A stretch of 64,000 nucleotides of DNA. Source: Palleronia sp. THAF1. GTDB taxonomy: Bacteria; Pseudomonadota; Alphaproteobacteria; Rhodobacterales; Rhodobacteraceae. Numbering within the stretch: the stretch's first letter is position 1; each line of letters starts with the position of its first letter. The notes under the pieces are model-generated. The model was given only the letters and a program-made list of their open reading frames with translations. It did not search any database and was not told where the DNA came from. Position numbers and translations under genes: made by a program. Below are positions 1 through 7,689 of this stretch, piece by piece. Where the stretch lies: positions 1,779,001 through 1,843,000 of the forward strand of contig NZ_CP045420.1 of the NCBI RefSeq assembly GCF_009363795.1, in the 5' to 3' direction.

Positions 1-414
1 GACGTAATCCCCGATCGAATACTTGCGCACCGCCGAGTAGATACCGATGGGCAGCGCCAGCGCCCAGGTGAACATCAGCGTAGCGAGGGCAAGCGTGACC
101 GACAGGGCCATACGCTCCCAGATCAACTGGCCGACAGGTTGCTGCCATTCGAACGAGATGCCGAAGTCACCCTGCAGCACGCCCCAGATCCAACGAAAAT
201 ACTGCACTAGGAAGGGTTGATCGAAGCCATAGCGTTCGCGCAGGGCGTCGAGACGGGCTTCGTCCACGATGTCGCCTGACTGGGCCAGCGTGGCGGCGAA
301 GGATGTCAGGTAATCGCCGGGAGGCGCCGTGATCAGCGCGAAGGCGATGAGCGAGACCGCGAACATGAACGGGATCGCCCAGAGGATCCGTCGCGCGATG
401 TAGTAGAGAAGCAT
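1..414 (-). CDS. ABC transporter permease, DppB/OppB type (N-terminal part)
   Basis: This is the first 138 residues of an inner-membrane permease of a family-5 (peptide/nickel/oligosaccharide) ABC importer; the gene runs off the window at base 1. The start MLLYYIARRILWAIPF leads straight into a first membrane segment (about residues 10-31). A periplasmic stretch with QSGDIVDEARLDALRERYG and FDQPFLVQYFRWI follows, as is usual for DppB homologues, and a second membrane segment begins near residue 107. The binding-protein gene lies about 200 bases upstream on the same strand, so the two belong to one transport operon. The neighbouring uronate genes suggest a sugar-acid or oligosaccharide ligand rather than a peptide, but that is inference. 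The family call is secure and the substrate unknown. Confidence 0.85.
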   Translation of the reverse strand, partial: MLLYYIARRILWAIPFMFAVSLIAFALITAPPGDYLTSFAATLAQSGDIVDEARLDALRERYGFDQPFLVQYFRWIWGVLQGDFGISFEWQQPVGQLIWERMALSVTLALATLMFTWALALPIGIYSAVRKYSIGDYV

Positions 415-586
415 CTGTCGGACTCCCGAACATTGCAGTCAACTTGGAGAGCAGGTTGGACCTTGGATACCGGCTGAACGCATCTTTCACGTGTGCCGGT
501 CAGATCGTTTTACCTGCAAGCATTGCCTCTGTGTCGGAGTGCTTTGTCCGGCGTGTGACCGGTGCAGCAAACAGAACAGGTGTGGC

Positions 587-609
587 GGCGCCCCCGGATC
601 GGGGACGCC
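587..609 (-). terminator. Stem-loop after the binding-protein gene
   Basis: GGCG plus CCCC pair with GGGG plus CGCC around a short loop, 12 bases past the stop codon of the binding-protein gene. There is no T-run on the minus strand. It therefore looks more like an mRNA-stabilising or partial-termination hairpin that keeps binding-protein message above permease message than a full terminator. Confidence 0.4.
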
Positions 610-620
610 ACCGCCAAGGG

Positions 621-2573
621 TTACTCTTCAGCCCAGAACCAGCTTTGCGGCAGGGTCGGCGACGGCGTGGCGTAGTACCACGAGCTGACCATGCTCTCGG
701 GGACGTTGTTCAGACCGTTCTTGACGATGCCGTAGGTCGGGATGGATTTGTACACACCCATGACCTCGAACTCCTCGGCCGCGATGTCCGCGATCTCCTG
801 GAACTGCGCGATACGCTCTTCGGGGTCGGTGAGGGTCCGCGCGGTGTCGTAGAGATCGAAACGCGTCTTGATGGTCTCCGGGGGCTCCTCCCCGGCCTCG
901 CCACCGCTCAGGTACCAGTCCTTCCACGCGATGCCGTACCGGCTGTCATGGTGTACGGGAACCAGCATCTGCGGGATCTGGCCGGGCACCCAGCTTTGCG
1001 TCGCGGTCCAGATCGCGGCGTCATGGTCGTTGGAGTTGGAGGTTCGCTCGTAGAAGAACGTCCGCTCCATCGGGTTGATCTCCATGTCGACGCCGATCCT
1101 GGCCCATTGCTGCTCGATGATCTGCAGCGCGTCGACCCATGTGGGTTCGAACGTCGGGATCACGTCGATCTGGAAGCGCAGCGGATCGCCGTTGGCCATG
1201 GTCCGAACGCCGTTGTCGCCCATTTCCAGACCGAGATTGTCCAGCAGCGCATTCGCCTGTTCGGGATCGTAATCGAGATACTGCGAGGCGATCTGCTCGT
1301 GGTAGTAGGGATGATCCTCGAACGGACCATGTTGATAAGGCTCGCTCTGGCCCAGCAGAACCGTGTCGATCACTTCTTGGCGGTCCAGTCCGAGGGACAG
1401 GGCGACGCGGAAGTCCTTCTGGTTGAACAGCTCGCGCTTGGCCGGGTCCTTGTGGGTGAGGTTGAAGCTGATCGACATGTCGGTGCCACCGGTCGCCGTC
1501 GCTTCGAAGAACTTGTAGTCGCCCGCCTCGCGGTTCTGGGCCAGGACCGGACGGTTCGAGGGCGGATCAATGTGGCGGAGGCCGAAGTCGATGTTGCCGC
1601 CGATGACCGACAGGATCAGGCTTTCGACGTCCTGATCGATGGGCGCCACGATCCGGTCGATGTAGGGAAGCTGGTTCCCTTCAGTGTCGATCTGCCAGAA
1701 GTAGGGGTTGCGATCCATCGTGACGCGGGTGGTGCCGCCGACATAGGGATCCGTGACGATCCACGGGTCTAGCGTCGGACGCTCGGGATTGCCCCAACGC
1801 GCCGGAATCTCCAGATCGCCGCATTTCTGGAGGAAGAGGTTCTGCCAGTCGGTAGCCTGAACTTCCGAGATCAGGGTTCCGATGTCGCCATTGTAGGCCG
1901 GCAAGAACTGCGAGCAGTAGTGCTTTGCATGAAGGACCGGATGCTGGCCCAGCGGGCTGGCGAGTTCTGCCAGGAAGTCGCCGTAAGGTTCCGCGAAGGT
2001 GAAACGCACGGTGTAGTCGTCGATGGCCTCGACGGTCATCGGCTCGTCGCCGGACATGTAGCGCGGCGGCGTGGGCGCGAACTCTTCATTCAGCAGAAGA
2101 TCATCGACGTTGAACAGAACGTCCTCTGCGGTGAAGGGCATGCCGTCGGACCACTTCATCCCATCGCGCAGGTTGAAGGTGAAGACGCGGCCGTCTTCGC
2201 TGACCTCGAAGCTTTCGGCAACGTTCGGGACCACTTCACTGTAGTCGGGGTTCCAACGCACGAGGCCCTGCGGCCCGACCACGCGAAGAATGTGGTTGTG
2301 ATCCGAGCTGCCACGCAGACCGATCCGCAGATCACCACCGTAGCTGCCAACCTCGTTCAAAGGCGTAACGGCTTCCGGCTCAGAGCCGACACGCTCCGCC
2401 ACCGGAGGTAGGTTACCGGCCTCTACCATTTCTGCCAGGGCGGGCGCCTCGCCGGATGCGCTTTGCGCAATGGCCGACAGCGATAGAAGCGGCAGCATCG
2501 CGGCGCCGAGCATCAGGCGGGCCGTTGCGCTGCGCGCCCGTCCTGACCTTTCGGTGGCGGTATGTCGTATCAT
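621..2573 (-). CDS. ABC transporter substrate-binding protein, family 5
   Basis: A periplasmic solute-binding protein of 650 residues in the SBP_bac_5 (DppA/OppA) superfamily. I chose the ATG at 2573 because GGGAGGAAG lies just upstream; a longer reading frame exists but lacks such a site. A basic start followed by a hydrophobic segment ending in LSLSAIAQS is a typical signal peptide of about 37 residues. The mature part shows family hallmarks: LRDGMKWSDGMPFTAEDV, a central VTMDRNPYFWQ and a C-terminal FWAEE. At 650 residues it belongs to the long branch often linked to oligosaccharides or unusual peptides. It sits upstream of the permease and divergent from udh. The ligand is not determined by sequence; the uronate context is only suggestive. 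Confidence 0.85.
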   Translation of the reverse strand: MIRHTATERSGRARSATARLMLGAAMLPLLSLSAIAQSASGEAPALAEMVEAGNLPPVAERVGSEPEAVTPLNEVGSYGGDLRIGLRGSSDHNHILRVVGPQGLVRWNPDYSEVVPNVAESFEVSEDGRVFTFNLRDGMKWSDGMPFTAEDVLFNVDDLLLNEEFAPTPPRYMSGDEPMTVEAIDDYTVRFTFAEPYGDFLAELASPLGQHPVLHAKHYCSQFLPAYNGDIGTLISEVQATDWQNLFLQKCGDLEIPARWGNPERPTLDPWIVTDPYVGGTTRVTMDRNPYFWQIDTEGNQLPYIDRIVAPIDQDVESLILSVIGGNIDFGLRHIDPPSNRPVLAQNREAGDYKFFEATATGGTDMSISFNLTHKDPAKRELFNQKDFRVALSLGLDRQEVIDTVLLGQSEPYQHGPFEDHPYYHEQIASQYLDYDPEQANALLDNLGLEMGDNGVRTMANGDPLRFQIDVIPTFEPTWVDALQIIEQQWARIGVDMEINPMERTFFYERTSNSNDHDAAIWTATQSWVPGQIPQMLVPVHHDSRYGIAWKDWYLSGGEAGEEPPETIKTRFDLYDTARTLTDPEERIAQFQEIADIAAEEFEVMGVYKSIPTYGIVKNGLNNVPESMVSSWYYATPSPTLPQSWFWAEE

Positions 2574-2940
2574 GGTCTTCCTCCCGGTTGCGTTCTTGCG
2601 CGGCAACGACAGGCTCCTCCCCTTCGTCAACCGCGATATCCAATACGGCTAGCCGAGCACCATCAGCGGATCAACAAAAATTATACATTATTTTGGAAGT
2701 GGTTTCCTCGATCATTCGCAATGCAGTGCAAGAATCTGAACGTGATACCTGCACTAGAAGGCCTCACTACCAACGGAAGTATCGCTTCCGTATGCACAAT
2801 CATACACTATTTACTCAATGCCCGCCGTCGTCTATCTCGGATCAAATGAACGAGACCGGCTTGATCACCTTGCATTCCAATGCCCACCAAGTGTGGCGAT
2901 GCAGGTGCGGCGCGTGGCCGAACTGGAAGGTGCTGAGCAT
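2574..2940. promoter_or_regulatory. Divergent promoter region between ABC operon and udh
   Basis: This is 367 bases without a convincing gene, AT-richer than its surroundings, with AAATTATACATTATTTT at about 2677-2693. An inverted repeat GTATG-N6-CATAC lies at 2790-2805. Its 5-6-5 geometry resembles the candidate operator in front of uxuA, so it may bind a GntR/FCD-type regulator. No promoter elements are clear enough to assign individually. Confidence 0.4.
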
Positions 2941-3804
2941 ATGACCTTGTCACAGTCGACCTCTGGCAACGCGTCTTCCATTGTGCGCACTGAAAAGCGG
3001 ATCGCGATGACCGGCGGAGCAGGACGGGTCGGCACAGCCCTGCGACAGGCGCTGGCAGGAAAAGTCGGCAGCATACACATCATCGACCGCGCCGACCCCG
3101 GTGACCTTGGCCCGAACGAAACGTGGGACGACATCGACATCTCGGACGCCGCCGCAATGGTGCGGGGTCTTCGGAACGTCGACGGTGTCATCCATTTGGC
3201 AGGCTTCCCGAACGAACGCGACATCGACGATATTCTGAACGTGAACGTGCTTGGCACGCACAACGTCTTCGAGGCCGCGCGCCAGAATGGGATTGAACGG
3301 GTGGTCTATGGATCGTCCAACCATACCGTCGGCTTCTACCCCCGCGACACCCAAATTTCGGAAGACGAGCCCATGCGCCCGGATACGCTGTATGGCCTCA
3401 GCAAATGCTGGGGAGAGCTGGAGGCAGGGCTTTACTTCGACAAGTTCGGCATCCGCACACTGAACATCCGGATCGGCAATGCGGCGGATCGCCCGGCAGA
3501 CGAACGCGCCCGAAAGATCTGGATCAGCGCGCGGGATATGGCGCAGCTCGCTCTGATTGGGCTAGAGCATCCAGACATCACCTGCACCACCGTTTATGGC
3601 ATCTCGAACCAGCGCTCTGGCTGGTGGGACAACGCCACCGCCCATGCGTTGGGGTACGTGCCGCAGGATGACGGCGATACCGTCGCGGGCCCGGATGCTC
3701 ATGATAACGCCACCTCCGCCCTGCCTGAAATCGCAAACCATTTTCAGGGCGGTCGGTTCTGCGCAATCGCGCACGACGGCATCCGAAGGATCAGGGGGGC
3801 GTGA
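2941..3804 (+). CDS. udh: Uronate dehydrogenase
   Basis: An NAD-dependent short-chain (extended SDR) enzyme that oxidises D-glucuronate or D-galacturonate to the aldarolactone, the first step of the oxidative uronate pathway. The 287-residue protein has a Rossmann glycine motif TGGAGRVG near residue 23. The signature stretch SSNHTVGFYP and then YGLSKCWGE carry the catalytic Ser and Tyr-x3-Lys. YFDKFG, RIGN, GWWDN and FQGGRF also line up with Agrobacterium Udh as I remember it. I chose the ATG at 2941 with GGAAGG ten bases upstream; an ATG at 3007 is the alternative. The epimerase gene overlaps its stop, so the two are probably co-translated. Confidence 0.88.
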   Translation: MTLSQSTSGNASSIVRTEKRIAMTGGAGRVGTALRQALAGKVGSIHIIDRADPGDLGPNETWDDIDISDAAAMVRGLRNVDGVIHLAGFPNERDIDDILNVNVLGTHNVFEAARQNGIERVVYGSSNHTVGFYPRDTQISEDEPMRPDTLYGLSKCWGELEAGLYFDKFGIRTLNIRIGNAADRPADERARKIWISARDMAQLALIGLEHPDITCTTVYGISNQRSGWWDNATAHALGYVPQDDGDTVAGPDAHDNATSALPEIANHFQGGRFCAIAHDGIRRIRGA

Positions 3805-4670
3805 TGAACAACGCGGCGAAATCGATCGCGAAAATTCTAGCGTCATCGAGCCGCCGCATCCTGCGCAATGACCATCTGGAAGTTGCATTTCTTCCCGAGG
3901 CGGGTGGACGGATGCAAATGCTACGCCATGTCGATTATGGTGACTTGCTGGTTCCCCTGGTCAGTAGCGTGTCGGACCTGTCACGATGGCCGAAGGCGGG
4001 TGCCTACCCGCTCTTCCCCTTCCACAACCGGCTGACAGGCGCAGTTTTGCGATTACCCGGCGGCACGCATCGCTTGCGTTCCAACGCGACCAACGGATCA
4101 GACGTCATGCACGGCCCCGCGCACCGCCGCCCTTGGCAGGTCACGGATGAGAGCAAGAGCTTCGTCGAGATGACCCTCGCATATACTGCCGACATGGACT
4201 GGCCGATCGACTTCACCGCGACCCAACGGTTTGCACTGACGCCGAACGGCCTGACACTCGACTTGCTCCTGCGCAACGACGGCACCACAAACATGCCCGG
4301 CGGAGTGGGCTGGCATCCCTACTTTGTTGCGCCGCCAGATGTGCGTTTGCAGATTAGGTCCAAAACGTCTGGTGCCGATTGGGAGGAGCGCACCGTTGAT
4401 CTCGACTCCACTGAGGACCTCTCGGACTGGCGTGCAGCGGCGATCCGTATTGGCAAAGCGCAACTGGTTGTATCTTCGGTGTCGGGTTTGAATCATCTGA
4501 CCCTGCACCGGAAACCCAACTACTTATGCGTAGAGCCTGTGTCCCACGCCATCGGAGCATTCGACGCCTTGCCGAACGTGCCCTCAAAGACTGGCCTGCG
4601 TATGCTGCGTCCCGGCGAAATCATGTCGGCGCGGCTGACCGTTGACATTGCGGAAGCGAGCCAAGCTTAG
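3804..4670 (+). CDS. Aldose 1-epimerase (mutarotase) family protein
   Basis: A galactose-mutarotase-fold protein of 288 residues, expected to interconvert alpha and beta anomers of a sugar or sugar acid, or to act on the aldarolactone made by Udh. Supporting motifs are FPFHNRLTGA near residue 70, the substrate-binding GVGWHPYF near residue 170, and the late NYLCVEPVSHAIGAF segment. The ATG at 3804 shares one base with the udh stop (TGATG), and a GTG at 3801 is the alternative start. Such overlap implies translational coupling with udh and a role in presenting the right anomer to it, or in lactone handling. It has no signal peptide and should be cytoplasmic. Confidence 0.82.
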   Translation: MNNAAKSIAKILASSSRRILRNDHLEVAFLPEAGGRMQMLRHVDYGDLLVPLVSSVSDLSRWPKAGAYPLFPFHNRLTGAVLRLPGGTHRLRSNATNGSDVMHGPAHRRPWQVTDESKSFVEMTLAYTADMDWPIDFTATQRFALTPNGLTLDLLLRNDGTTNMPGGVGWHPYFVAPPDVRLQIRSKTSGADWEERTVDLDSTEDLSDWRAAAIRIGKAQLVVSSVSGLNHLTLHRKPNYLCVEPVSHAIGAFDALPNVPSKTGLRMLRPGEIMSARLTVDIAEASQA

Positions 4671-4857
4671 CAGCGCCCATGCTACCACGGATAGGCAGCC
4701 CCATAATAAAAGACGGTAAGACATCGAGATGTAGCGAGCCGTAGAAGTCACTCGTGCTGAAATCGGACGACGAAGGAATGCCTGTTACAGGCATCAGCAG
4801 GATGACGAATAGCCACCGCCTAGCATGACCTAGCGCCGGGCTTACCTACTTTCCGGA

Positions 4858-5463
4858 TCACATTCGTCCCGTTTTTGATATGTCTTCTGCCGGTCTGACG
4901 GGATCGCCCAGCACATGCATCAGTCGGTTGGCGCAACCAAACAGCGACACCGACAAGATCAAGTCAAGGACCTCATTCGAGTCCAAGCCGGCATCGCGCA
5001 GGGCGTCCATATGCGCATCAGTTGCGGCGGGAGGACAGGCGGACAGGGCAACTGCGAAATCGAAGATCGCTCGATCCCGCTGTCCTAGGTCAGCCTGCAC
5101 ACCGTCGCGGAACAGAGCATCCGTCACGTCGGTGGAGTTCTCGATCTGTGTATGACGGTCTGCATGGACCGCCGCGCAATAGACGCAATGGTTGACCATT
5201 GAAGACCCAAGCGCCCCAAGCTCGCGCTCGGCGCGGCGCATCCCTCCCGTGTCGTACATGATCGCGTTGAAGAGCGGCGACCGGACCGCGAGACTTTCCA
5301 CATCATGCGCCAGCGTAAGCACGTAAGCCGACACCTTGGTGTTGGACGGCGTGACCTTGAGAGCGGCAAGCTGTTCGTCGGTCGCCAGCTGCAAATCGAC
5401 CGGGGTGAGGCGCGGGCGCCACTGCGGCACCTTGCGGGTAAACTTCGTCAGCACGTCCGTCAT
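4858..5463 (-). CDS. AhpD/carboxymuconolactone-decarboxylase family peroxidase-like protein
   Basis: A 201-residue all-helical protein with the AhpD redox motif CVYCAAVHAD near residue 93 (Cys-x2-Cys plus His), as in alkylhydroperoxidase-like enzymes that reduce peroxides using a disulfide relay. The late motif LSVSLFGCANRLMHVLGDP is typical of the paired CMD-domain proteins (TIGR04029/TIGR04030 type) that occur as two adjacent genes. The partner indeed lies directly upstream, with its stop overlapping this ATG by four bases (ATGA), but it is cut off by an insertion sequence. The gene has therefore probably lost its normal promoter and first partner. The physiological substrate is unknown. 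Confidence 0.75.
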   Translation of the reverse strand: MTDVLTKFTRKVPQWRPRLTPVDLQLATDEQLAALKVTPSNTKVSAYVLTLAHDVESLAVRSPLFNAIMYDTGGMRRAERELGALGSSMVNHCVYCAAVHADRHTQIENSTDVTDALFRDGVQADLGQRDRAIFDFAVALSACPPAATDAHMDALRDAGLDSNEVLDLILSVSLFGCANRLMHVLGDPVRPAEDISKTGRM

Positions 5464-5626
5464 ATGCGGTCTTTCGTCAGCAATCGGAGGCCTTCGACAA
5501 CGGGGATTTGATAGGCGAGAAAGGCGTTCAATTCGCTCGAACGGACGATATCGGCGTCACCGATGCCCGCGTCCTGCAGGGCTGTGACATCGGCTGCCGC
5601 AGGTGTTTGATCCCACGGTTTGATGG
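5460..5626 (-). pseudogene. CMD-domain partner gene, 3' fragment cut by IS481
   Basis: In the minus-strand frame that ends in a TGA overlapping the AhpD-like start, the sequence reads about 55 residues, including DAGIGDADIVRSSELNAF and LAYQIPVVEGLRLL. This resembles the C-terminus of the CMD-domain proteins normally paired with the downstream gene. The frame stays open up to the insertion-sequence end near 5627, and no start or core domain remains. I infer that the IS insertion or a later deletion removed the 5' part. The family assignment rests on a short C-terminal tail and on gene pairing. Confidence 0.6.
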
Positions 5627-5692
5627 TGTGATCCTTTCGCAGGCTTGGAAGGAAGCATTATGGGACAAGTTCGTCACGGGAGCGCCACGTAC

Positions 5693-5732
5693 TGTTACCC
5701 GGCAATGGTTTGCTCGCAAACCATGAGAGGGC
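5693..5732 (-). repeat. Palindromic insert, GGTTTGC variant, in IS481 transposase
   Basis: This 40-base insert in the N-terminal coding part is best read on the minus strand: GCCCTCTC, a hairpin of ATGGTTTGC and GCAAACCAT (perfect 9-bp stem, 5705-5724, 2-base loop), then TGCCGGGTAACA. The flanks match the other inserts in this window. Its length is not a multiple of three, so it breaks the frame. Confidence 0.65.
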
Positions 5733-6284
5733 ACGCACGCCGTCAGAGCTGCAATACAGCGATCGCAAACTTCACTCGCGCAACTGAGCGAAGAGCTGGG
5801 TATCAACCCCAAGACAGTTGCGAAGTGGCGGAAGCGGCAGACGGTCGAGGACCTTAAGACCGGACCTCGAGAGCCGCGTTCGACCGTTCTGACCGAGGCA
5901 GAGGAAGCGATGGTCGTCGCGTTCCGACGCCATACGCTACTGCCGTTGGATGATTGTCTCTATGCCTTGCAGCCAACAATCCCGCATCTGACCCGGTCAG
6001 CACTGCATCGGTGCCTTCAGCGGCATGGGATCTCGCGACTGCCGGATGTCGGCGGCGACAAACCCAAGCGGCAGAAGTTCAAGCGCTACCCCATCGGCTT
6101 CTTCCATATCGATATTGCCGAGGTTCAGACGGTCGAGGGCAAGCTGTTTCTTTTCGTGGGTACTGACCGGACGAGAAAGTTTGCCGTCACCCAACTCGTG
6201 GATAAGGCGGATCGGAAGACCGCGTGGGAGTTCCTCGAGCTTCTGCTCAAGACGGTTCCCTATCGCATCCACACGATTCTCACC

Positions 6285-6325
6285 CCCTCTCGGGATCATG
6301 CTGCGCATGACCCTGTCGGGCAGTG
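6285..6325 (+). repeat. 41-bp palindromic insert at catalytic Asp of IS481 transposase
   Basis: CCCTCTC is followed by an imperfect hairpin (GGGATCATGC, three-base loop, GCATGACCC), then TGTCGGGCAGTG. It lies exactly between ACC and the GAC codon of DNGIQF, the second catalytic Asp of the DDE triad. The same 41-base unit recurs at 7649-7689 and 17390-17430. Confidence 0.75.
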
Positions 6326-6455
6326 GACAACGGCATCCAGTTCGCCGAGCAACCTCGCAACCGGAACACAGCGTCCTCCAGGCAAATGCGTCTCGACATG
6401 ATCTGCGAGGCGAATGGGATCGAGCATCGACTGACCAAGCCGAACCACCCGTGGA

Positions 6456-6500
6456 GTTCCGAGGGCCAGAAAACAGTCCGGGGGACTGTTTTCCCGAGGG
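6456..6500 (+). repeat. In-frame hairpin insert before catalytic Glu of IS481 transposase
   Basis: A perfect 11-bp stem (GAAAACAGTCC and GGACTGTTTTC, 6469-6493) with a GGG loop, bounded by CCGAGGG on one side and CCCGAGGG on the other. It replaces the usual Thr-Asn between NHPW and GQVE and keeps the frame (45 bases). Its sequence differs from the CCCTCTC family, so it is a second kind of palindromic insert. Confidence 0.65.
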
Positions 6501-6641
6501 ACGGTCAGGTCGAACGAATGAACCGCACGATCAAGGATGCTACCGTCAAACGGTACCACTACGACAGCCACGACCAACTGCGCACGCACCTTGCCGACTT
6601 CATGGCAGCTTACAACTTCGCCCGCCGGCTCAAGACGCTCA

Positions 6642-6742
6642 GTGAATAGCCCCGTGTATCGTGGACGCCTTCTTCGCTAATTTTCAGGCAAGGAGGCCAG
6701 GATGAGTAGCAACAAGTTCAGTAATGGGCGTTGTTGCACGAA
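6642..6742 (+). other. Scrap of further IS DNA between two elements
   Basis: About 100 bases lie between the truncated IS481 copy and the IS3-family left end. They contain AAGGAGG followed by ATGAGTAGCAACAAG at 6702, which looks like the very start of another transposase gene. The last bases, GGGCGTTGTTGCACGAA, resemble an IS5-type terminal repeat. Neither is long enough to name with confidence. Confidence 0.3.
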
Positions 6743-6805
6743 TGACCTGCCACGGGATTTTTCCTCCACTGTCGATTAGAGTCCGCCCCAACTTGAGGAC
6801 GGACA

Positions 6806-7072
6806 ATGAAGCGAACGAGATTCACGGACGAGCAAATCATCGGCTTCCTTGCCGAGCATGAGGCCGGCGCGAAGTGCGCGGACCTGTGCCGCAAGTACGG
6901 CATGTCGGAAGGCACTTTCTACAACTGGAAGGCCAAATTCGGCGGCATGACGGTGTCGGAGGCCAAGCGGCTGAAGGCGCTCGAGGATGAGAACGCCAAG
7001 CTGAAGAAGCTTCTGGCCGAGCAGATGCTGGATCTGGCTGCGATGAAGGATCTGGTTTCAAAAAAGTGGTAG
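6806..7072 (+). CDS. IS3-family transposase OrfA
   Basis: An 88-residue helix-turn-helix protein that binds the element ends. MKRTRFTDEQIIGFLAEHEA at the start and CRKYGMSEGTFYNWKAKFGG give the DNA-binding part (residues about 10-48). They are followed by a leucine-zipper-like coiled coil from LKALEDENAKLKKLL to LAAMKDL. The frame is intact and ends in TGGTAG. Near its end the sequence AAAAAAG (7060-7066) can support the programmed -1 frameshift that makes the OrfAB transposase. Because orfB is broken by two inserts, only OrfA could still be made; free OrfA often acts as a regulator or inhibitor in this family. Confidence 0.8.
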   Translation: MKRTRFTDEQIIGFLAEHEAGAKCADLCRKYGMSEGTFYNWKAKFGGMTVSEAKRLKALEDENAKLKKLLAEQMLDLAAMKDLVSKKW

Positions 7073-7422
7073 GGCCCGCCGTGAAGCGTGAAGCGGTTGC
7101 GTATCTTCGGGCCGAGCATGGCCTGTCTGAACGGCGGGCCTGCCATATCGTCGGCGCGGATCGAACGATGATCCGCTATCGCTCTCGGCGTGCCCCGGAT
7201 ACGGTGCTGCGCGGTCGGTTGCGGGACCTGGCCAACGAGCGCCGGCGGTTCGGCTACCGGCGCCTGTTCGTCCTGCTGCGCCGCGAGGGTGAACCCTCGG
7301 GGATCAACCGGATCTATCGGCTCTACCGTGAGGAAGGGCTGACGGTGCGCAAGCGGAAGGCGCGGCGCAAGGCGGTCGGAACGCGGGCACCGATCCTGGT
7401 CGAGGCACGGGCCAATGCACGC

Positions 7423-7462
7423 CCCCTCTCGCGGTTTGCATGCAAACCGCTGCCGGGCAGCG
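7423..7462 (+). repeat. Palindromic insert, GGTTTGC variant, in IS3 orfB
   Basis: CCCTCTC, then a perfect 20-bp palindrome of GCGGTTTGCA and TGCAAACCGC (7431-7450), then TGCCGGGCAGCG. It disrupts the codons before SLDFV, and the usual Trp codon there reads GGA, so one or two bases were altered at the junction. The core resembles the 5693-5732 insert and the flanks match all members. Confidence 0.7.
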
Positions 7463-7648
7463 GGATCGCTGGATTTCGTCCATGATCAATTCGCCAACGG
7501 CCAGCGCTTCCGGGTGCTCAACGTTGTAGACGACGTCACCCGGGAGTGCCTGGCCGCGATCCCGGACACCTCGATCTCGGGGCGCCGTGTGGCGCGTGAA
7601 CTGACGGCCCTGATCGAGCGCCGCGGGACGCCTGGCATGACTGTCAGC

Positions 7649-7689
7649 CCCTCTCGGGATCATGCTACGCATGACCCTGCCGGGCAGTG
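7649..7689 (+). repeat. 41-bp palindromic insert at catalytic Asp of IS3 transposase
   Basis: Two differences from the copy at 6285-6325 (loop TAC for TGC, and TGCCGGG for TGTCGGG). It sits exactly between AGC and the GAC codon of DNGTEL, the second Asp of the DDE triad. Its length of 41 breaks the frame. Confidence 0.75.

Larger units (their letters stand above)
5627..6641 (+). mobile_element. IS481-family insertion sequence, decayed
   Basis: The element begins near TGTGATCCTTTCGC and carries one transposase frame. Its right end is missing: reading stops after RRLKTLS, where an intact relative would have roughly 40 more residues and a terminal repeat. The transposase gene has three separate palindromic inserts (5693-5732, 6285-6325, 6456-6500). 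The left boundary is inferred from where coding of the truncated neighbour ends, not from a matched inverted repeat. Confidence 0.65.
5660..6641 (+). pseudogene. IS481-family transposase, triply interrupted
   Basis: Reading starts at the ATG at 5660 (MGQVRHGSAT) after GGAAGG. After removing a 40-base insert the frame continues through QLSEELGINPKTVAKW, a helix-turn-helix, and then the integrase core: GFFHIDIAEVQT carries the first catalytic Asp. A 41-base insert sits directly in front of the second catalytic Asp (DNGIQF). A third insert, 45 bases and in frame, lies between NHPW and GQVERMN, which holds the catalytic Glu. The 3' end is deleted. The protein cannot be made as one chain; the first two inserts shift the frame and the gene lacks its C-terminus. 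Confidence 0.75.

Noticed and set aside
444-1772. A 442-residue open frame on the plus strand opposite the family-5 binding protein.
   Set aside because: It is the antisense shadow of a clear solute-binding protein. It has no RBS or recognisable domain, as with similar long antisense frames opposite metF (33237-34598), the methyltransferase (35050-36132), the RamA-like gene (38099-39418), the DUF262 gene (23086-24162) and hemB (42403-43575).
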